Shown here piece after piece: positions 1 to 9,291 of a stretch of 64,000 nucleotides of DNA. The notes beneath the pieces were generated by a model. The model made no database searches. It saw only the letters and a list, made by a program, of their open reading frames with translations, and was not told the origin of the DNA. The translations under genes were made by a program, and so were the position numbers. Source of the DNA: Gammaproteobacteria bacterium (GTDB lineage: Bacteria; Pseudomonadota; Gammaproteobacteria; Acidithiobacillales; Acidithiobacillaceae); the NCBI GenBank assembly GCA_023381645.1, contig JAMCRJ010000054.1, positions 5,998 to 69,997 of the forward strand, in the 5' to 3' direction. Within the stretch, counting starts at the first letter, position 1, and each line of letters starts with the position of its first letter.

Positions 1-74
1 GGCCAAATGGGACCGAAATACGCGCTCGTTGGCCCTTTTTGGACAACTTCACGGCCGACCTGTGCCGTTTGGCC
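1..74. promoter_or_regulatory. TTGGCC repeats far upstream of tetH
   Basis: Three copies of a TTGGCC core lie here: GGCCAAA at 1-7 (inverted), TTGGCC at 29-34 and TTTGGCC at 68-74. The first two form a dyad. They lie about 80-150 bases upstream of the sigma-54-like promoter at 150-164, the usual distance for enhancer-protein sites, but that role is inference. Apart from these and the promoter I see no gene between 1 and 425. Confidence 0.3.
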
Positions 75-149
75 CTTCCCCATCCCTCCCGGATAACCCA
101 CGCTGTAATAATAACAAGATAAAACAGCGTATTGCGATCATTATGCGAC

Positions 150-164
150 TGGCACAATACATGC
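150..164 (+). promoter_or_regulatory. Candidate sigma-54 promoter of tetH
   Basis: The sequence TGGCAC-N5-ATGC matches the sigma-54 -24/-12 consensus TGGCAC-N5-TTGC at every specified position but one. It would start transcription near 176, giving a leader of about 250 bases before the tetH start codon. Sigma-54 and two-component control of sulfur genes is known in other Acidithiobacillus species. No regulator gene lies in this window, so the assignment rests on the motif alone. Confidence 0.45.
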
Positions 165-425
165 AATATGTACGTCGGCGGCCGCATACTTAGGATGGCA
201 ATTGACAGTTTATCGGGAAAAATACCCTGTAGGTTGCCAAGTGCATGGAACATTTCATGCTGCCGCGGCATTCCCATTTTCATTTATTCATTGAATATCA
301 TAAGCGGGATGCAATCATAAATATAACACTGATGGTGTTATAGAGGCGTGCATTTGAATCTGTGAATATCGTTTCTGGGAATGACCAAGCACATTGTATC
401 TCACCAAATGGATTGGAGACCTGAT

Positions 426-1925
426 ATGCCTAGTATTGTACGTAACCATGGTCCATATAACAAAATTCTTTTATCGTCATTGTTGCTGGCCCTCTTTGGC
501 GGGGTGCCGTTGGCGTCCGCCTCTGTTGCTGTTCCAATGGATGCAACCGGGCCCTATCGAACGGTATCTCACCCGGAAAACGCACCATCTGGCGTGGATG
601 CCGGTGTCGGTCCATCCGAATGGACGCACGCATACGCTAATCCCGCCCACAATGCGGCATTTCCGGTCCCTGACGACGCGCCGGAATGGATAAAGAACGG
701 CGTATCATGGTCGTTTCCGGAAGCCCGTGCATGGCCTCTGGCAAACCCGCCGTTCGGGAGTAAGACCTATGGGGCGGCGGAAGCTTCCGTAACACAAACC
801 CAGTTCTATGGAAACGCGTTGGGGCCATCAGTGGTCGACGGCGTGGTCTATGCGGAAAGCGATGATATGTTTGCATATGCGGTTAACGCAAAAACCGGGA
901 AACTCATCTGGCGCGCGAGTCCTGTCGGAAATAATTTGATGGGCAACCCGTTGGTCATTGGAAATACGGTATACCTATCCGCCGGCAGCGTAGCTTTCAA
1001 CTTCGCCAACGTCCTGCGATATGCCCACAATCCATCGGCCTCAGCGCGAGGCCTGAATGTGAGTTTCAACGGCATTTATGCCCTTAACCGCAGCAACGGC
1101 AAGCTACTTTGGTACTTCGCGACCCCTGGCGAAACCATGGCGACACCAGCCTATGACAACAACACCTTGTTTATTGCGGATGGCGCAGGAAATGCGTTTG
1201 GGATTAACGCCACTACTGGAAAGCAGGTCTGGAAAACCCATGTGGGGGGCATGGACAACATGTCCAGCGTGACAGCCTATCGGCACAATATCTATTTTGC
1301 TATGGCTATCAAGCCATATCTTTATTGTCTGAATGAATCCAACGGGCATATCGTATGGAAGGGGACGATACCGGGTGCCAGTAATACCGGTATTGGCGAC
1401 GTATCTCCGGCGGCGGCTGGTGGTGTTGTCGTACTCGATGCGACAACAAAACCGCAAGCCAATAAAAAGGCCATGTTCAGCAACGTCATTCGCGCATTTG
1501 ATGCCAAGACTGGCGCGGTTTTATGGACCAGAAACATGGGTAGCGGAGGAAAAATCCCTGCGTTTAAAGGGGGCGTTCCCATGATCCACAACAACATCGT
1601 ATATGTGGGCAATCCCGTCGCATCAACCTATCAGGCGTATGAACTGAAAACGGGCAGGCTGCTGTGGACATGGCATGTCCCAACCAAAGTTGCGGCAGGC
1701 GCGGGGCGTTCGGCACCAACCTATTACAAAGGATTGCTGTACATAACTACCGGGCAGTACATATTTGTTGTCAATCCTGTCACCGGAAAGGAACTTCACC
1801 AACATCATATCGGGGGCCAGTTCGGGATCGAAAGCCCGGTAATAGTGGGGGGCACCGTCTACCTGACCAACTCCTGGGACTGGATCATGGCAATTCCGCT
1901 AAAAACGATAAGTCATGGCAGTTAG
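426..1925 (+). CDS. tetH: Tetrathionate hydrolase precursor
   Basis: Hydrolyses tetrathionate to thiosulfate, sulfur and sulfate in the periplasm or on the cell surface, a central step of acidophile sulfur oxidation. The protein has a signal peptide (residues 1 to about 32, cleavage near ASAS) and then many PQQ-enzyme-like beta-propeller repeats of the form AxxxxTGKxxW. An ATG 45 bases upstream is open, but the start at 426 gives 499 residues, the length of the known A. ferrooxidans precursor. It also places an Asp at 325 (in TGIGD), the position I recall as catalytically essential in the solved enzyme. A porin gene follows on the same strand, separated by a perfect hairpin. The family call is firm; the exact start is very likely. 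Confidence 0.95.
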   Translation: MPSIVRNHGPYNKILLSSLLLALFGGVPLASASVAVPMDATGPYRTVSHPENAPSGVDAGVGPSEWTHAYANPAHNAAFPVPDDAPEWIKNGVSWSFPEARAWPLANPPFGSKTYGAAEASVTQTQFYGNALGPSVVDGVVYAESDDMFAYAVNAKTGKLIWRASPVGNNLMGNPLVIGNTVYLSAGSVAFNFANVLRYAHNPSASARGLNVSFNGIYALNRSNGKLLWYFATPGETMATPAYDNNTLFIADGAGNAFGINATTGKQVWKTHVGGMDNMSSVTAYRHNIYFAMAIKPYLYCLNESNGHIVWKGTIPGASNTGIGDVSPAAAGGVVVLDATTKPQANKKAMFSNVIRAFDAKTGAVLWTRNMGSGGKIPAFKGGVPMIHNNIVYVGNPVASTYQAYELKTGRLLWTWHVPTKVAAGAGRSAPTYYKGLLYITTGQYIFVVNPVTGKELHQHHIGGQFGIESPVIVGGTVYLTNSWDWIMAIPLKTISHGS

Positions 1926-1932
1926 TATTTAA

Positions 1933-1961
1933 ACGTGCCATCGGTCGGGCCGATGGCACGT
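1933..1961. terminator. Perfect 12-bp hairpin after tetH
   Basis: ACGTGCCATCGG at 1933-1944 pairs perfectly with 1950-1961 around a five-base loop, directly after the tetH stop. No T run follows, so it is not a classical intrinsic terminator. It could stabilise the tetH message or partly stop transcription before the downstream porin gene. Confidence 0.5.
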
Positions 1962-2040
1962 AACCAGCCGGCCATCACCCGCGTTAGGTTTCTGGCCAAC
2001 GAAATCAGCATGCCTGGGGCGATGTCTGAAGGAGATAGAC

Positions 2041-3399
2041 ATGGGGAAGAGGAAACAACAAAAAAAATGTGCAGTATGCGCCCTTGCTGTTGCAGTTCTG
2101 GCTGCGGGTTCAATAGATTCTGCCGCTGCCGCAAATTGGTTCAAGATGGAAGGTATTTCTCCAGCAGCAGCACCGCTGTTGAACTTCAGCGGGTTCTTTA
2201 TTCCGGTGTACAAATACATGAATGGAACTGCGGCAGAAAATGGCCGGATTCCGAGGCTTAACCTGGTAGCACCTCAAGACACATCCAGCAAGTCATTTAA
2301 TATTCTCTTTGCGCATATCATGCTGCGAGGGAATATCAATAAGCATATTTCATACATGTTGGCCGGCGAGTTCGGGAACAATCAGTTTACTCATGTTGGC
2401 GGCAGCTACACGCCACAGCTGATGGACGCCCATGCTACCTTTAGTTATATTCCTGGCGCCCGCATTGAGGTGGGTATCATTCGCGCACCCGGTCCGGAAG
2501 AAGATATGCAGGGATACCCAAACTTTTCATTTGGGTTTAATTATAGCACCGTCGTACAACAACTAATGTTGCAGCCATTTTATTCAACAAATACCGATTA
2601 TGCATCAGGGCCATACGAAAGTTACTCTGTTCCAGGGAAAAACATAATGGGAAACAATGCGTTCCGATATCCGGGTGCGGAAGTAATGGACTGGTTCCGT
2701 GCCGGAAATATGGAGTACGCCTACGGCGTGATGGCCGGCAACTTTGGACCCCTGGTGGCGACAAACACCTCAAGCGGAGCGCTCGTCGCAGCGCGCCTGC
2801 AGGCGTCTTACATTTTAAGAGGATTCGGGCCCATTCATGGACCATTTCGCAGCGACGTGACGGGATTTCTCTGGTATCAGCATGCGAACCCCATTTTTAA
2901 TGGACAATCCTACTCCATGACACGGGATGGACTTGGCCTGACGTATACGCAGGGATATATGCAACGTTGGGGAAGATGGCTCAAGTTTGAATATATCCGT
3001 GGTTCCGGAATGATTGATGCCCCCGCGGTGTTCAATGCATACGCAGGTGCCGCACCCACGCTTACGGACGCCCAGGTTTACCCTGGAAACCAGAATACGG
3101 CTAATGGATATTATGTTTCCGGGGGATTTTTTGTAACCAACCGGTTGGAGTTTGATCTGCGCTATGACTTCTATGATCGATTGCCTAATGTTGCGACGCA
3201 GGAGAGAATATTCAAAACCTGGGCGATCGGCGGCCAATACCATATTACCAAGTCCACCAGGATAATGGTGGATTATTTCGTTAGAAGCGTAAAAATACCT
3301 GATTTGTCCGGTATTCCACCAGCACAAAGAGCATTACCCAAAAGCGTTGCGGATGCCGCCGACAACGAGTTTGCGGTTACCGCGTTTGTTGCATTCTGA
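2041..3399 (+). CDS. Outer-membrane porin, DcaP/phosphate-porin-like
   Basis: A predicted outer-membrane beta-barrel of 452 residues. It has a signal peptide (hydrophobic core about residues 11-30, cleavage near AAA), alternating aromatic and polar beta-strand segments throughout, and a C-terminal phenylalanine as needed for Bam-dependent insertion. A GAAGGAG ribosome site lies 7 to 10 bases before the ATG. The barrel resembles DcaP or phosphate-selective (OprO/P) porins, but I cannot assign a substrate. Its place 115 bases downstream of tetH on the same strand suggests it passes sulfur oxyanions or tetrathionate across the outer membrane. That is inference from context. Confidence 0.7.
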   Translation: MGKRKQQKKCAVCALAVAVLAAGSIDSAAAANWFKMEGISPAAAPLLNFSGFFIPVYKYMNGTAAENGRIPRLNLVAPQDTSSKSFNILFAHIMLRGNINKHISYMLAGEFGNNQFTHVGGSYTPQLMDAHATFSYIPGARIEVGIIRAPGPEEDMQGYPNFSFGFNYSTVVQQLMLQPFYSTNTDYASGPYESYSVPGKNIMGNNAFRYPGAEVMDWFRAGNMEYAYGVMAGNFGPLVATNTSSGALVAARLQASYILRGFGPIHGPFRSDVTGFLWYQHANPIFNGQSYSMTRDGLGLTYTQGYMQRWGRWLKFEYIRGSGMIDAPAVFNAYAGAAPTLTDAQVYPGNQNTANGYYVSGGFFVTNRLEFDLRYDFYDRLPNVATQERIFKTWAIGGQYHITKSTRIMVDYFVRSVKIPDLSGIPPAQRALPKSVADAADNEFAVTAFVAF

Positions 3400-3471
3400 G
3401 TAACTGGGCGCTTTGCCACCATCAAAAGATCGTATTGCCGGCCCCTTTTCGCCTCTATGCTGATTCCTGCG

Positions 3472-4827
3472 TCATTTGCCGATGCAAAAGCGCGAAAAAA
3501 TCTCGCCGAGAATGTCTTCTACGTCAATGCGGCCGGTGATGCTGGCCAGCGCCGCTGCGGCTTCACGCAGGGACTGGGCGACCAGTTCGGGGGCATCCCC
3601 CAGGCGGTGCATGTCGCGGGCGGCGACGATTTGATGCAGACCGCTTTCCAGTGCCTCGACATGGCGACGGCGGGCGCTGAAGGGGCAACTGTCGCCCTGC
3701 ACGCCGAGTGCTTCAATCAGGCTGCGGTGTAATGCATCGAGACCTGCGCCGGTTTGGGCAGAGAGTGTTATGGCTTCCTCACCCGTCGGGGTGGCGGGTG
3801 GTGCGGAAACCAGATCCATTTTGTTCCAGATGATGCGGCGTGGTCCTTCCGGCAGGTCGCGCAGAATAACTTCGTCCTCCGTTTGCCATCCCGTGCTCGC
3901 GTCGGCCACCAGCAGGATCAGTTGTGCACTGTGCAATATGTTGCGGGCGCGGGCGACGCCCTCCGCTTCCACGGCATCCGTCGCCTCGCGCAGTCCCGCG
4001 GTGTCGACGAGTTCCACCGGCAGTCCGCCGAGGACGATCTCCTCTCGAAGTAAGTCGCGGGTGGTGCCGGGGATGGCAGTGACAATGGCGGACTCGCGCT
4101 GGGCGAGGGCATTCATCAGACTGGACTTGCCGACGTTGGGTCGTCCGGCGAGCACCACGCGACTGCCGCGGGCGAGTCGGGCGCCTTGCTGTGCCTGCTT
4201 GAGCAGACGGGCAACCTGAACACCCAGCCGTACCAGGCCGTCGCCGATTGCCTGCGCATGAGCATCGCCAAGGTCTTCTTCACTGAAATCCAGACCGGCT
4301 TCGGCGAGTGCGAGGAGTTGCAGGAGCTGGCCATGGATGCCATCGACCGCCTGCGAGAAGGCGCCCTCCAGGCTTGCCGCCGCAGCGCGTGCCTGAGCAT
4401 CGCTGCGGGCGTGGATGAGGTCGGCCACCGCTTCGGCCTGGGCAAGATCAAGCCGGCCGTTGAGAAAGGCCCGTTCACTGAACTCCCCGGCACGCGCCGC
4501 CCGTGCGCCAAGAGCGATGGCCTCGGTGAGCAGGCTGGCGAGGGCCAGCGGGCTGCCATGGCCCTGCAATTCCACGACGGTTTCGCCGGTGTAGCTGTTG
4601 GGGGCTGGGAAATAGAGGGCAATGCCGTGATCGATCAGACTGCCGTCGCGGGCGTAAAAGCGGCGAAAATGGGCATGGCGGGGCGTCAGCGGTTTGGCTG
4701 TCGGCCCGCCGCAGAGCGCCGTCGCGATGGACGACGCCTGCGGTCCGGAGAAGCGCAAAATGCCGACGCCACCTTCTCCCGGCGGCGTCGCAATCGCCAC
4801 AATGGTATCTCCCTGCTGATAATCCAT
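3472..4827 (-). CDS. mnmE: tRNA modification GTPase MnmE
   Basis: With MnmG it makes the 5-carboxymethylaminomethyl modification of wobble uridine in tRNA, in the cytoplasm. The protein has 451 residues, normal for the family. It opens with the folate-binding domain (DTIVAIATPPGEGGVGI), has a GTPase domain with GRPNVGKSS near residue 225 and switch residues DTAGLRE, and ends in the hallmark CIGK with the catalytic Cys. It is the last gene of the conserved minus-strand set rpmH-rnpA-yidD-yidC-mnmE, 39 bases after yidC, and converges with the porin gene. Confidence 0.97.
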   Translation of the reverse strand: MDYQQGDTIVAIATPPGEGGVGILRFSGPQASSIATALCGGPTAKPLTPRHAHFRRFYARDGSLIDHGIALYFPAPNSYTGETVVELQGHGSPLALASLLTEAIALGARAARAGEFSERAFLNGRLDLAQAEAVADLIHARSDAQARAAAASLEGAFSQAVDGIHGQLLQLLALAEAGLDFSEEDLGDAHAQAIGDGLVRLGVQVARLLKQAQQGARLARGSRVVLAGRPNVGKSSLMNALAQRESAIVTAIPGTTRDLLREEIVLGGLPVELVDTAGLREATDAVEAEGVARARNILHSAQLILLVADASTGWQTEDEVILRDLPEGPRRIIWNKMDLVSAPPATPTGEEAITLSAQTGAGLDALHRSLIEALGVQGDSCPFSARRRHVEALESGLHQIVAARDMHRLGDAPELVAQSLREAAAALASITGRIDVEDILGEIFSRFCIGK

Positions 4828-4866
4828 GCCCTTAACTCAGCATGGACAAATCCTCACCCGCACCCT

Positions 4867-6453
4867 CTAGTCCTTGGCCGCCATGATATGGCGGGTGATC
4901 AGGTACTGCTGGCCGATGGAAACCACGTTGTTGGTCAGCCAGTAGAGCACCAGCCCTGCGGGGAAGAAGGAGAAGAACACGGCGAAGACCACCGGCAGCG
5001 CGGACATGATGCGCTTCTGCATGGGGTCTACCGGAGCGGGATTGAGGCGCTGCTGGAAGAACATGGACACGCCCATGAGCAGGGGCAGCATGAAATAAGG
5101 GTCGGGTATGGCCAGATCATGAATCCAGAGGATGAAGGGCGCCTGCCGCAGGGAGACGCTCTCCACCAGTACCCAGTACAGGGCGATGAAGAAGGGCATC
5201 TGCAGTATGATGGGCAGACAACCTGCCATGGGGTTGACCTTCTCGCTGCGATACAACTCCATCATGGCCACGCCCAGCTTCTGACGATCGTCGCCGACTT
5301 CCTGCTTCAGTTTCTCCAGCTTGGGCTGCAGCTTCCGCATGTTGGCCATGGAACGGTAACTGATGGCCGATGGGTAGAAGAAGATGAACTTGACCACTAT
5401 GACGAGCAGGATGATCGCCAGCCCCCAGTTGCCCACCAACCCGTGGAACCAGGTCAGGACTACATGCATGGGCTCGGCGATGATGGCGAACCAGCCGTAA
5501 TCCACGGTTTGTTCCAGGCCGCGCCCCATGGCGGCCAGCGTTTGTTGCCGCTTCGGCCCAAGGAAGAGTTGTTGGGTGACGGTGGTGCTCTGGCCCGGCG
5601 CCAGGGTAGGCAGCGGGGTACTCACCCCGGCAACATAATTGATACCCGAAGGACGCGCATAAACCTGAACTTGCGCCTGAGCAGAGGGCAGGATGGCGGC
5701 GAGAAAGTAATGGTCCATCATCCCCGCCCAGCCGGGGCCGGCTTTTAGCACCGGATGGTCGTGGATATCGCTGAAACTCACCTCGCTGAAGTTGCCTCCG
5801 TGCATCAGCACCGCCCCAGTGAAAATCGACATGAACATATGTGTTTCGGTGCGGTCGTTACGCAGGATCTGATCGAAATAGCTGCCGTTCCACGGCGTGG
5901 ACCCGCCATTGGTGATGGTGATGTGTTCTTCCGCCACATAGCTGTCGGGTTGGAATGTCCAGGTTTTTTGTACGGTCAGGGGGCCGGCCTTGCCGGTGAG
6001 GACGATGGATTGGCCTGCGGTCGTCTGACCGGCGGGGGCGGCAAACCGGGCGGTCAGGGTTTGCCCGTCGCTGCTGACGAAGCCGCTCTGTTGTATGGTG
6101 AGCCTGGCCGGTGCCCCGTCGAGGAGAGGATAAGGGGCAGGATCGTCCACCGCCTGCGGATAGTGGCGCAGGCCCAGGTTCTGAATATCTCCGCCGTTCA
6201 GACTGATCCGACCAGTGAACACCTGTGTCTGGAAAGATACCGTGGCCCCGGTCGCCGGTGGGAGACCGCCGGCGCTACCCGGCACTACATCCACAGGCGC
6301 CGGCGAGGTGGCCGTAGCGCCGGGCGCCGTTACACTCCGGCTGACAGCAGGTCCGGCCGCGGGTTTCGGCGCATTCTGCTCCTGCCAGGCCTGAAACAGC
6401 AGGAAGACGACTACGGCAAGTGCAACGGCGAGGATGGTCTTCTGATTATCCAT
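4867..6453 (-). CDS. yidC: Membrane protein insertase YidC
   Basis: Inserts and folds inner-membrane proteins, alone or with SecYEG. The 528-residue protein has the Gram-negative layout: one N-terminal membrane segment (about residues 5-20), a large periplasmic beta-domain, then five membrane segments in the C-terminal third with the conserved stretch GCLPIILQMPFFIALYWVL. It starts 15 bases after yidD in the same operon. Confidence 0.97.
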   Translation of the reverse strand: MDNQKTILAVALAVVVFLLFQAWQEQNAPKPAAGPAVSRSVTAPGATATSPAPVDVVPGSAGGLPPATGATVSFQTQVFTGRISLNGGDIQNLGLRHYPQAVDDPAPYPLLDGAPARLTIQQSGFVSSDGQTLTARFAAPAGQTTAGQSIVLTGKAGPLTVQKTWTFQPDSYVAEEHITITNGGSTPWNGSYFDQILRNDRTETHMFMSIFTGAVLMHGGNFSEVSFSDIHDHPVLKAGPGWAGMMDHYFLAAILPSAQAQVQVYARPSGINYVAGVSTPLPTLAPGQSTTVTQQLFLGPKRQQTLAAMGRGLEQTVDYGWFAIIAEPMHVVLTWFHGLVGNWGLAIILLVIVVKFIFFYPSAISYRSMANMRKLQPKLEKLKQEVGDDRQKLGVAMMELYRSEKVNPMAGCLPIILQMPFFIALYWVLVESVSLRQAPFILWIHDLAIPDPYFMLPLLMGVSMFFQQRLNPAPVDPMQKRIMSALPVVFAVFFSFFPAGLVLYWLTNNVVSIGQQYLITRHIMAAKD

Positions 6454-6468
6454 GGGGCCCCAAGGCGT

Positions 6469-6684
6469 TTAAGGAACGGGATCAACACCACCGGGGTGCC
6501 AGGGATGGCAGCGGCTGATGCGTTTTATGCCTAGCCAGGAACCTTTGGCGATGCCGTAGCGTTCGATGGCCTGACAAGTATATTCGGAGCAGGTCGGAAA
6601 AAAACGGCAGTGGTGTCCAAGCATGGGGCTGATGACGTACTGGTAGCCGCGCACCACGACCACTGCCGCGCGTCGCATACTCAT
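6469..6684 (-). CDS. yidD: Membrane protein insertion efficiency factor YidD
   Basis: A small 71-residue member of the haemolytic YidD family that assists YidC insertion at the inner membrane. The conserved core [19 protein letters not shown] and the C-terminal RCHPWHPGG are both present. The start ATG overlaps the rnpA stop (ATGA), so the two are translationally coupled. A second ATG two codons later is possible. Confidence 0.93.
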   Translation of the reverse strand: MSMRRAAVVVVRGYQYVISPMLGHHCRFFPTCSEYTCQAIERYGIAKGSWLGIKRISRCHPWHPGGVDPVP

Positions 6685-7031
6685 GTCCTCTCCAGGGTTT
6701 GCTGAAGGTAGGCACCCATGGCCCGCATGCTGAGTTGCCGGGCACCCGGCCGCGCCACGACCAGCACGTCGCGCCCCCGTGTGCGCACCGGCAGCAGCCG
6801 GAAGGCTTCGCGCAGGCGCCGCTTGATGCGGTTGCGAACCACGGCATTGCCCACCTTGCGACTCACCGCCAGACCCAGCCTTGGATGTGGCAACTCGTTA
6901 TGCAGGGCGTAGATCACCAATTCCGGAAAAACCTTCTTGCGCCCCTGTTTGAGGGTGCGCTGGATAGCCACCTTCTGGCGGAGGCGATCCTCGCGGGTAA
7001 AACGATGAGGATGCGCCAGCGCCGGGTTCAT
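6681..7031 (-). CDS. rnpA: Ribonuclease P protein component
   Basis: The protein subunit of RNase P, which matures the 5' ends of tRNAs. With the ATG at 7031 it has 116 residues, the usual size. The signature [17 protein letters not shown] lies around residues 55-70. The start was chosen because it follows the rpmH stop by four bases and places FTREDRLRQ near the N-terminus as in homologues. An in-frame extension upstream only reads through rpmH in another frame. Confidence 0.95.
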   Translation of the reverse strand: MNPALAHPHRFTREDRLRQKVAIQRTLKQGRKKVFPELVIYALHNELPHPRLGLAVSRKVGNAVVRNRIKRRLREAFRLLPVRTRGRDVLVVARPGARQLSMRAMGAYLQQTLERT

Positions 7032-7035
7032 CGGC

Positions 7036-7170
7036 TTACGGGCAGAGACGCTGACGGCCCTTGGCACGACGGCGCTTGAGCACGAGGCGGCCGGATTTGG
7101 TGGCCATGCGGGCACGGAAACCGTGGGTCCGTTTACGGTGAACGACGCTGGGCTGAAAAGTACGCTTCAT
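7036..7170 (-). CDS. rpmH: 50S ribosomal protein L34
   Basis: The 44-residue basic protein begins [20 protein letters not shown] and carries the family sequence [16 protein letters not shown]. It is the first gene of the rnpA-yidD-yidC-mnmE operon. A good sigma-70 promoter lies just upstream. In many gammaproteobacteria dnaA lies divergently beside rpmH; here the neighbour is ettA, so the replication origin cannot be placed from this gene. Confidence 0.96.
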   Translation of the reverse strand: MKRTFQPSVVHRKRTHGFRARMATKSGRLVLKRRRAKGRQRLCP

Positions 7171-7205
7171 GAGACACTTCCTGCGGGTAATTCTTAAGGG
7201 CTGAG

Positions 7206-7234
7206 AAGATAAGGAGATGCTGCGTGAAAGTCAA
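7206..7234 (-). promoter_or_regulatory. Sigma-70 promoter of the rpmH operon
   Basis: Read on the minus strand, TTGACT (7234-7229) and TATCTT (7211-7206) are separated by exactly 17 bases. The -10 box lies about 36 bases upstream of the rpmH ATG. It sits in the 70-base gap after the ettA stop, which fits a strong independent promoter for the ribosomal protein operon. Confidence 0.7.
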
Positions 7235-7240
7235 GGCGCC

Positions 7241-8908
7241 TCAGCGCACGATGGGCTTGTAACGCAGGCGGTGGGGCCGGGCACCCTCTTCACCCAGGCG
7301 ACGTTTTTTGTCGGCCTCATACTCATGGTAATTGCCCGCAAAGAATTCCACATGGGCATCGCCTTCAAAAGCGATGATGTGGGTGGCGATACGGTCGAGG
7401 AACCAGCGGTCATGGGAGATGACCATAACGCTACCGGCGAACTCCAGCAGGGCATCTTCCAGCGCGCGCAGGGTTTCCACATCGAGGTCGTTGGAAGGTT
7501 CATCGAGGAGGAGGACGTTGCCGCCGGCGATGAGGGTCTTGGCCAGATGCAGGCGGCCGCGCTCACCGCCCGACAACTGTCCCACCAGCTTTTGCTGGTC
7601 GGCACCCTTGAAGTTGAAGCGGCCGCAATAGGCGCGGGACTGGATTTCAAACTTGCCGACGGTGAGGATGTCCAACCCACCGGAGATTTCTTCCCAGACA
7701 TTGTTTTTGGCGGCGAGCGCATCGCGGGACTGGTCCACATAGGCCAGCTTGACGGTGGAGCCGAGGACGACTTCGCCGCCATCCGGGCTTTCCTGGCCCA
7801 CAATCATGCGGAAGAATGTCGACTTACCGGCACCATTGGGGCCGATGACACCGACGATGGCGCCCGGCGGCACTTTAAAGCTGAGATGTTCAAAAAGCAG
7901 TTTGTCGCCGAAGCCCTTGGTCACATCACGGAACTCGATCACCTCGTTGCCGAGACGTTCCGCCACCGGGATGAAAATCTCCTGGGTTTCATTGCGGGTC
8001 TGGTATTCGTAGGAACTCAGTTCTTCAAATCGGGCCATGCGCGCCTTGCTTTTGCTCTGGCGGCCTTTGGCGTTTTGTCGCACCCATTCCAGCTCGTGCT
8101 GCATCGCCTTGAGGCGCGACACCTCGGTTCTGGCCTCCTGTTCCAGGCGTTTTTCTTTCTGCTCCAGCCAGGCGGAGTAGTTGCCCTTGTAAGGGAAGCC
8201 ATGACCACGATCCAGCTCCAGAATCCACTCGGCGGCGTTGTCGAGAAAGTAACGATCATGGGTGACGGCGACCACGGTACCGGAGAAGCGCTGTAAATAT
8301 TGCTCCAGCCAGTCTACCGATTCGGCGTCCAGATGGTTGGTGGGTTCGTCGAGGAGGAGCATGTCGGGGCGGCTGATGAGCAGACGGCAGAGGGCGATAC
8401 GGCGTTTTTCACCACCGGATAGCGGGCCAACCAAGGCGTCCCAGGGGGCAAGCCGCAGGGCGTCAGCGGCGACTTCCATCTGTTGCGCGGCCTGATGGCC
8501 ATCACTGGCGGCGACAATGGCCTCCAGGCGCGCCTGCTCGGCGGCGAGAACATCGAAGTCCGCATCGGGCTCGGCGTAGGCGGCATAGACCGCCTCCAGT
8601 TCCTGTTGCGCGCCGAGGATGTCACTGAGACCCTCCTCTACGACCTGGCGCACCGTCTTGTTCGGATCGACCTGCGGTTCCTGCGACAGATAACCCATTT
8701 TGAGACCGGGCATGGGCAGCGCCTCGCCTTCAAACTCCTTGTCGACACCCGCCATGATCTTTATCAGGGTGGACTTGCCGGCACCATTCATGCCGAGCAC
8801 GCCGATTTTGGCGCCGGGGAAGAAGGACAGGGAGATGTCCTTGAGCAGGGCGCGCTTGGGCGGCACGATCTTGCTGAGGTGATTCATCGTAAAAACGTAT
8901 TGCGCCAT
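7241..8908 (-). CDS. ettA: Energy-dependent translational throttle protein EttA
   Basis: An ABC-F protein that binds the ribosomal E site and gates the first peptide bonds according to ATP/ADP. It has 555 residues, with two ATPase cassettes: Walker [10 protein letters not shown] and GPNGAGKST, signatures LSGGEKRR and LSGGERGR, and Walker B segments [12 protein letters not shown] and [12 protein letters not shown]. It lacks membrane segments. The start at 8908 (MAQYVFTMN) matches family N-termini; an ATG four codons upstream is less likely. Confidence 0.95.
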   Translation of the reverse strand: MAQYVFTMNHLSKIVPPKRALLKDISLSFFPGAKIGVLGMNGAGKSTLIKIMAGVDKEFEGEALPMPGLKMGYLSQEPQVDPNKTVRQVVEEGLSDILGAQQELEAVYAAYAEPDADFDVLAAEQARLEAIVAASDGHQAAQQMEVAADALRLAPWDALVGPLSGGEKRRIALCRLLISRPDMLLLDEPTNHLDAESVDWLEQYLQRFSGTVVAVTHDRYFLDNAAEWILELDRGHGFPYKGNYSAWLEQKEKRLEQEARTEVSRLKAMQHELEWVRQNAKGRQSKSKARMARFEELSSYEYQTRNETQEIFIPVAERLGNEVIEFRDVTKGFGDKLLFEHLSFKVPPGAIVGVIGPNGAGKSTFFRMIVGQESPDGGEVVLGSTVKLAYVDQSRDALAAKNNVWEEISGGLDILTVGKFEIQSRAYCGRFNFKGADQQKLVGQLSGGERGRLHLAKTLIAGGNVLLLDEPSNDLDVETLRALEDALLEFAGSVMVISHDRWFLDRIATHIIAFEGDAHVEFFAGNYHEYEADKKRRLGEEGARPHRLRYKPIVR

Positions 8909-9005
8909 ACCGTGTTCCATCCAAAGAGTGGGTTCAGACCGCCGGAGGGCGGAGTTGGCCTAGTGTAGCGCAAATCAGAATTTGATGTGGACTGTGCCGC
9001 CGGTC

Positions 9006-9230
9006 TCAGGGCGGGGCCTGCAGCGCATACTGCTGCTGCGCCATGGTCACAGCGGCCGTGAGGGAGACTTCCCGCTGGTTACGCAAAAAAAGCGGCAGAC
9101 CGATCTCGTCTTCCAGAGCGCGGATGCTGCGGCTCAGGGAGGGCTGGGCGAGATGCAAGCGAGTCGCCGCCCGATGAAAGTTCAGGGTCTCGGCAAGCGC
9201 TACAAAATGGCGCAGATGACGCAGGTCCAC
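9006..9230 (-). pseudogene. Truncated LysR-type regulator (DNA-binding stump)
   Basis: From a GTG at 9230 the frame codes for 74 residues. The first 50 are a typical LysR winged helix ([22 protein letters not shown], then [12 protein letters not shown]). After LFLRN the usual RxxxLTxAG continuation degenerates and the frame ends, so the whole effector-binding domain is missing. It lies 61 bases downstream of the efflux operon on the same strand. It is probably the relic of that operon's regulator, though a small DNA-binding protein could still be made. Confidence 0.7.
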
Positions 9231-9291
9231 TCCGGTATTACTCCTGGATTCGGGACTGCGAGTGTAGCCCAGGGCCGGCGCGGGCGGCCAG

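Noticed and set aside
132..320. Small frame in the tetH leader
   Set aside because: It is 62 codons with no ribosome site or recognisable domain, and overlaps the candidate promoter.
4186..5748. Large plus-strand open frame over mnmE and yidC
   Set aside because: It lies opposite two certain genes; its His- and Gln-rich translation has no family features.
6469..8908. Chromosome origin near rpmH
   Set aside because: There is no dnaA, no clear cluster of DnaA boxes and no long intergenic region here.
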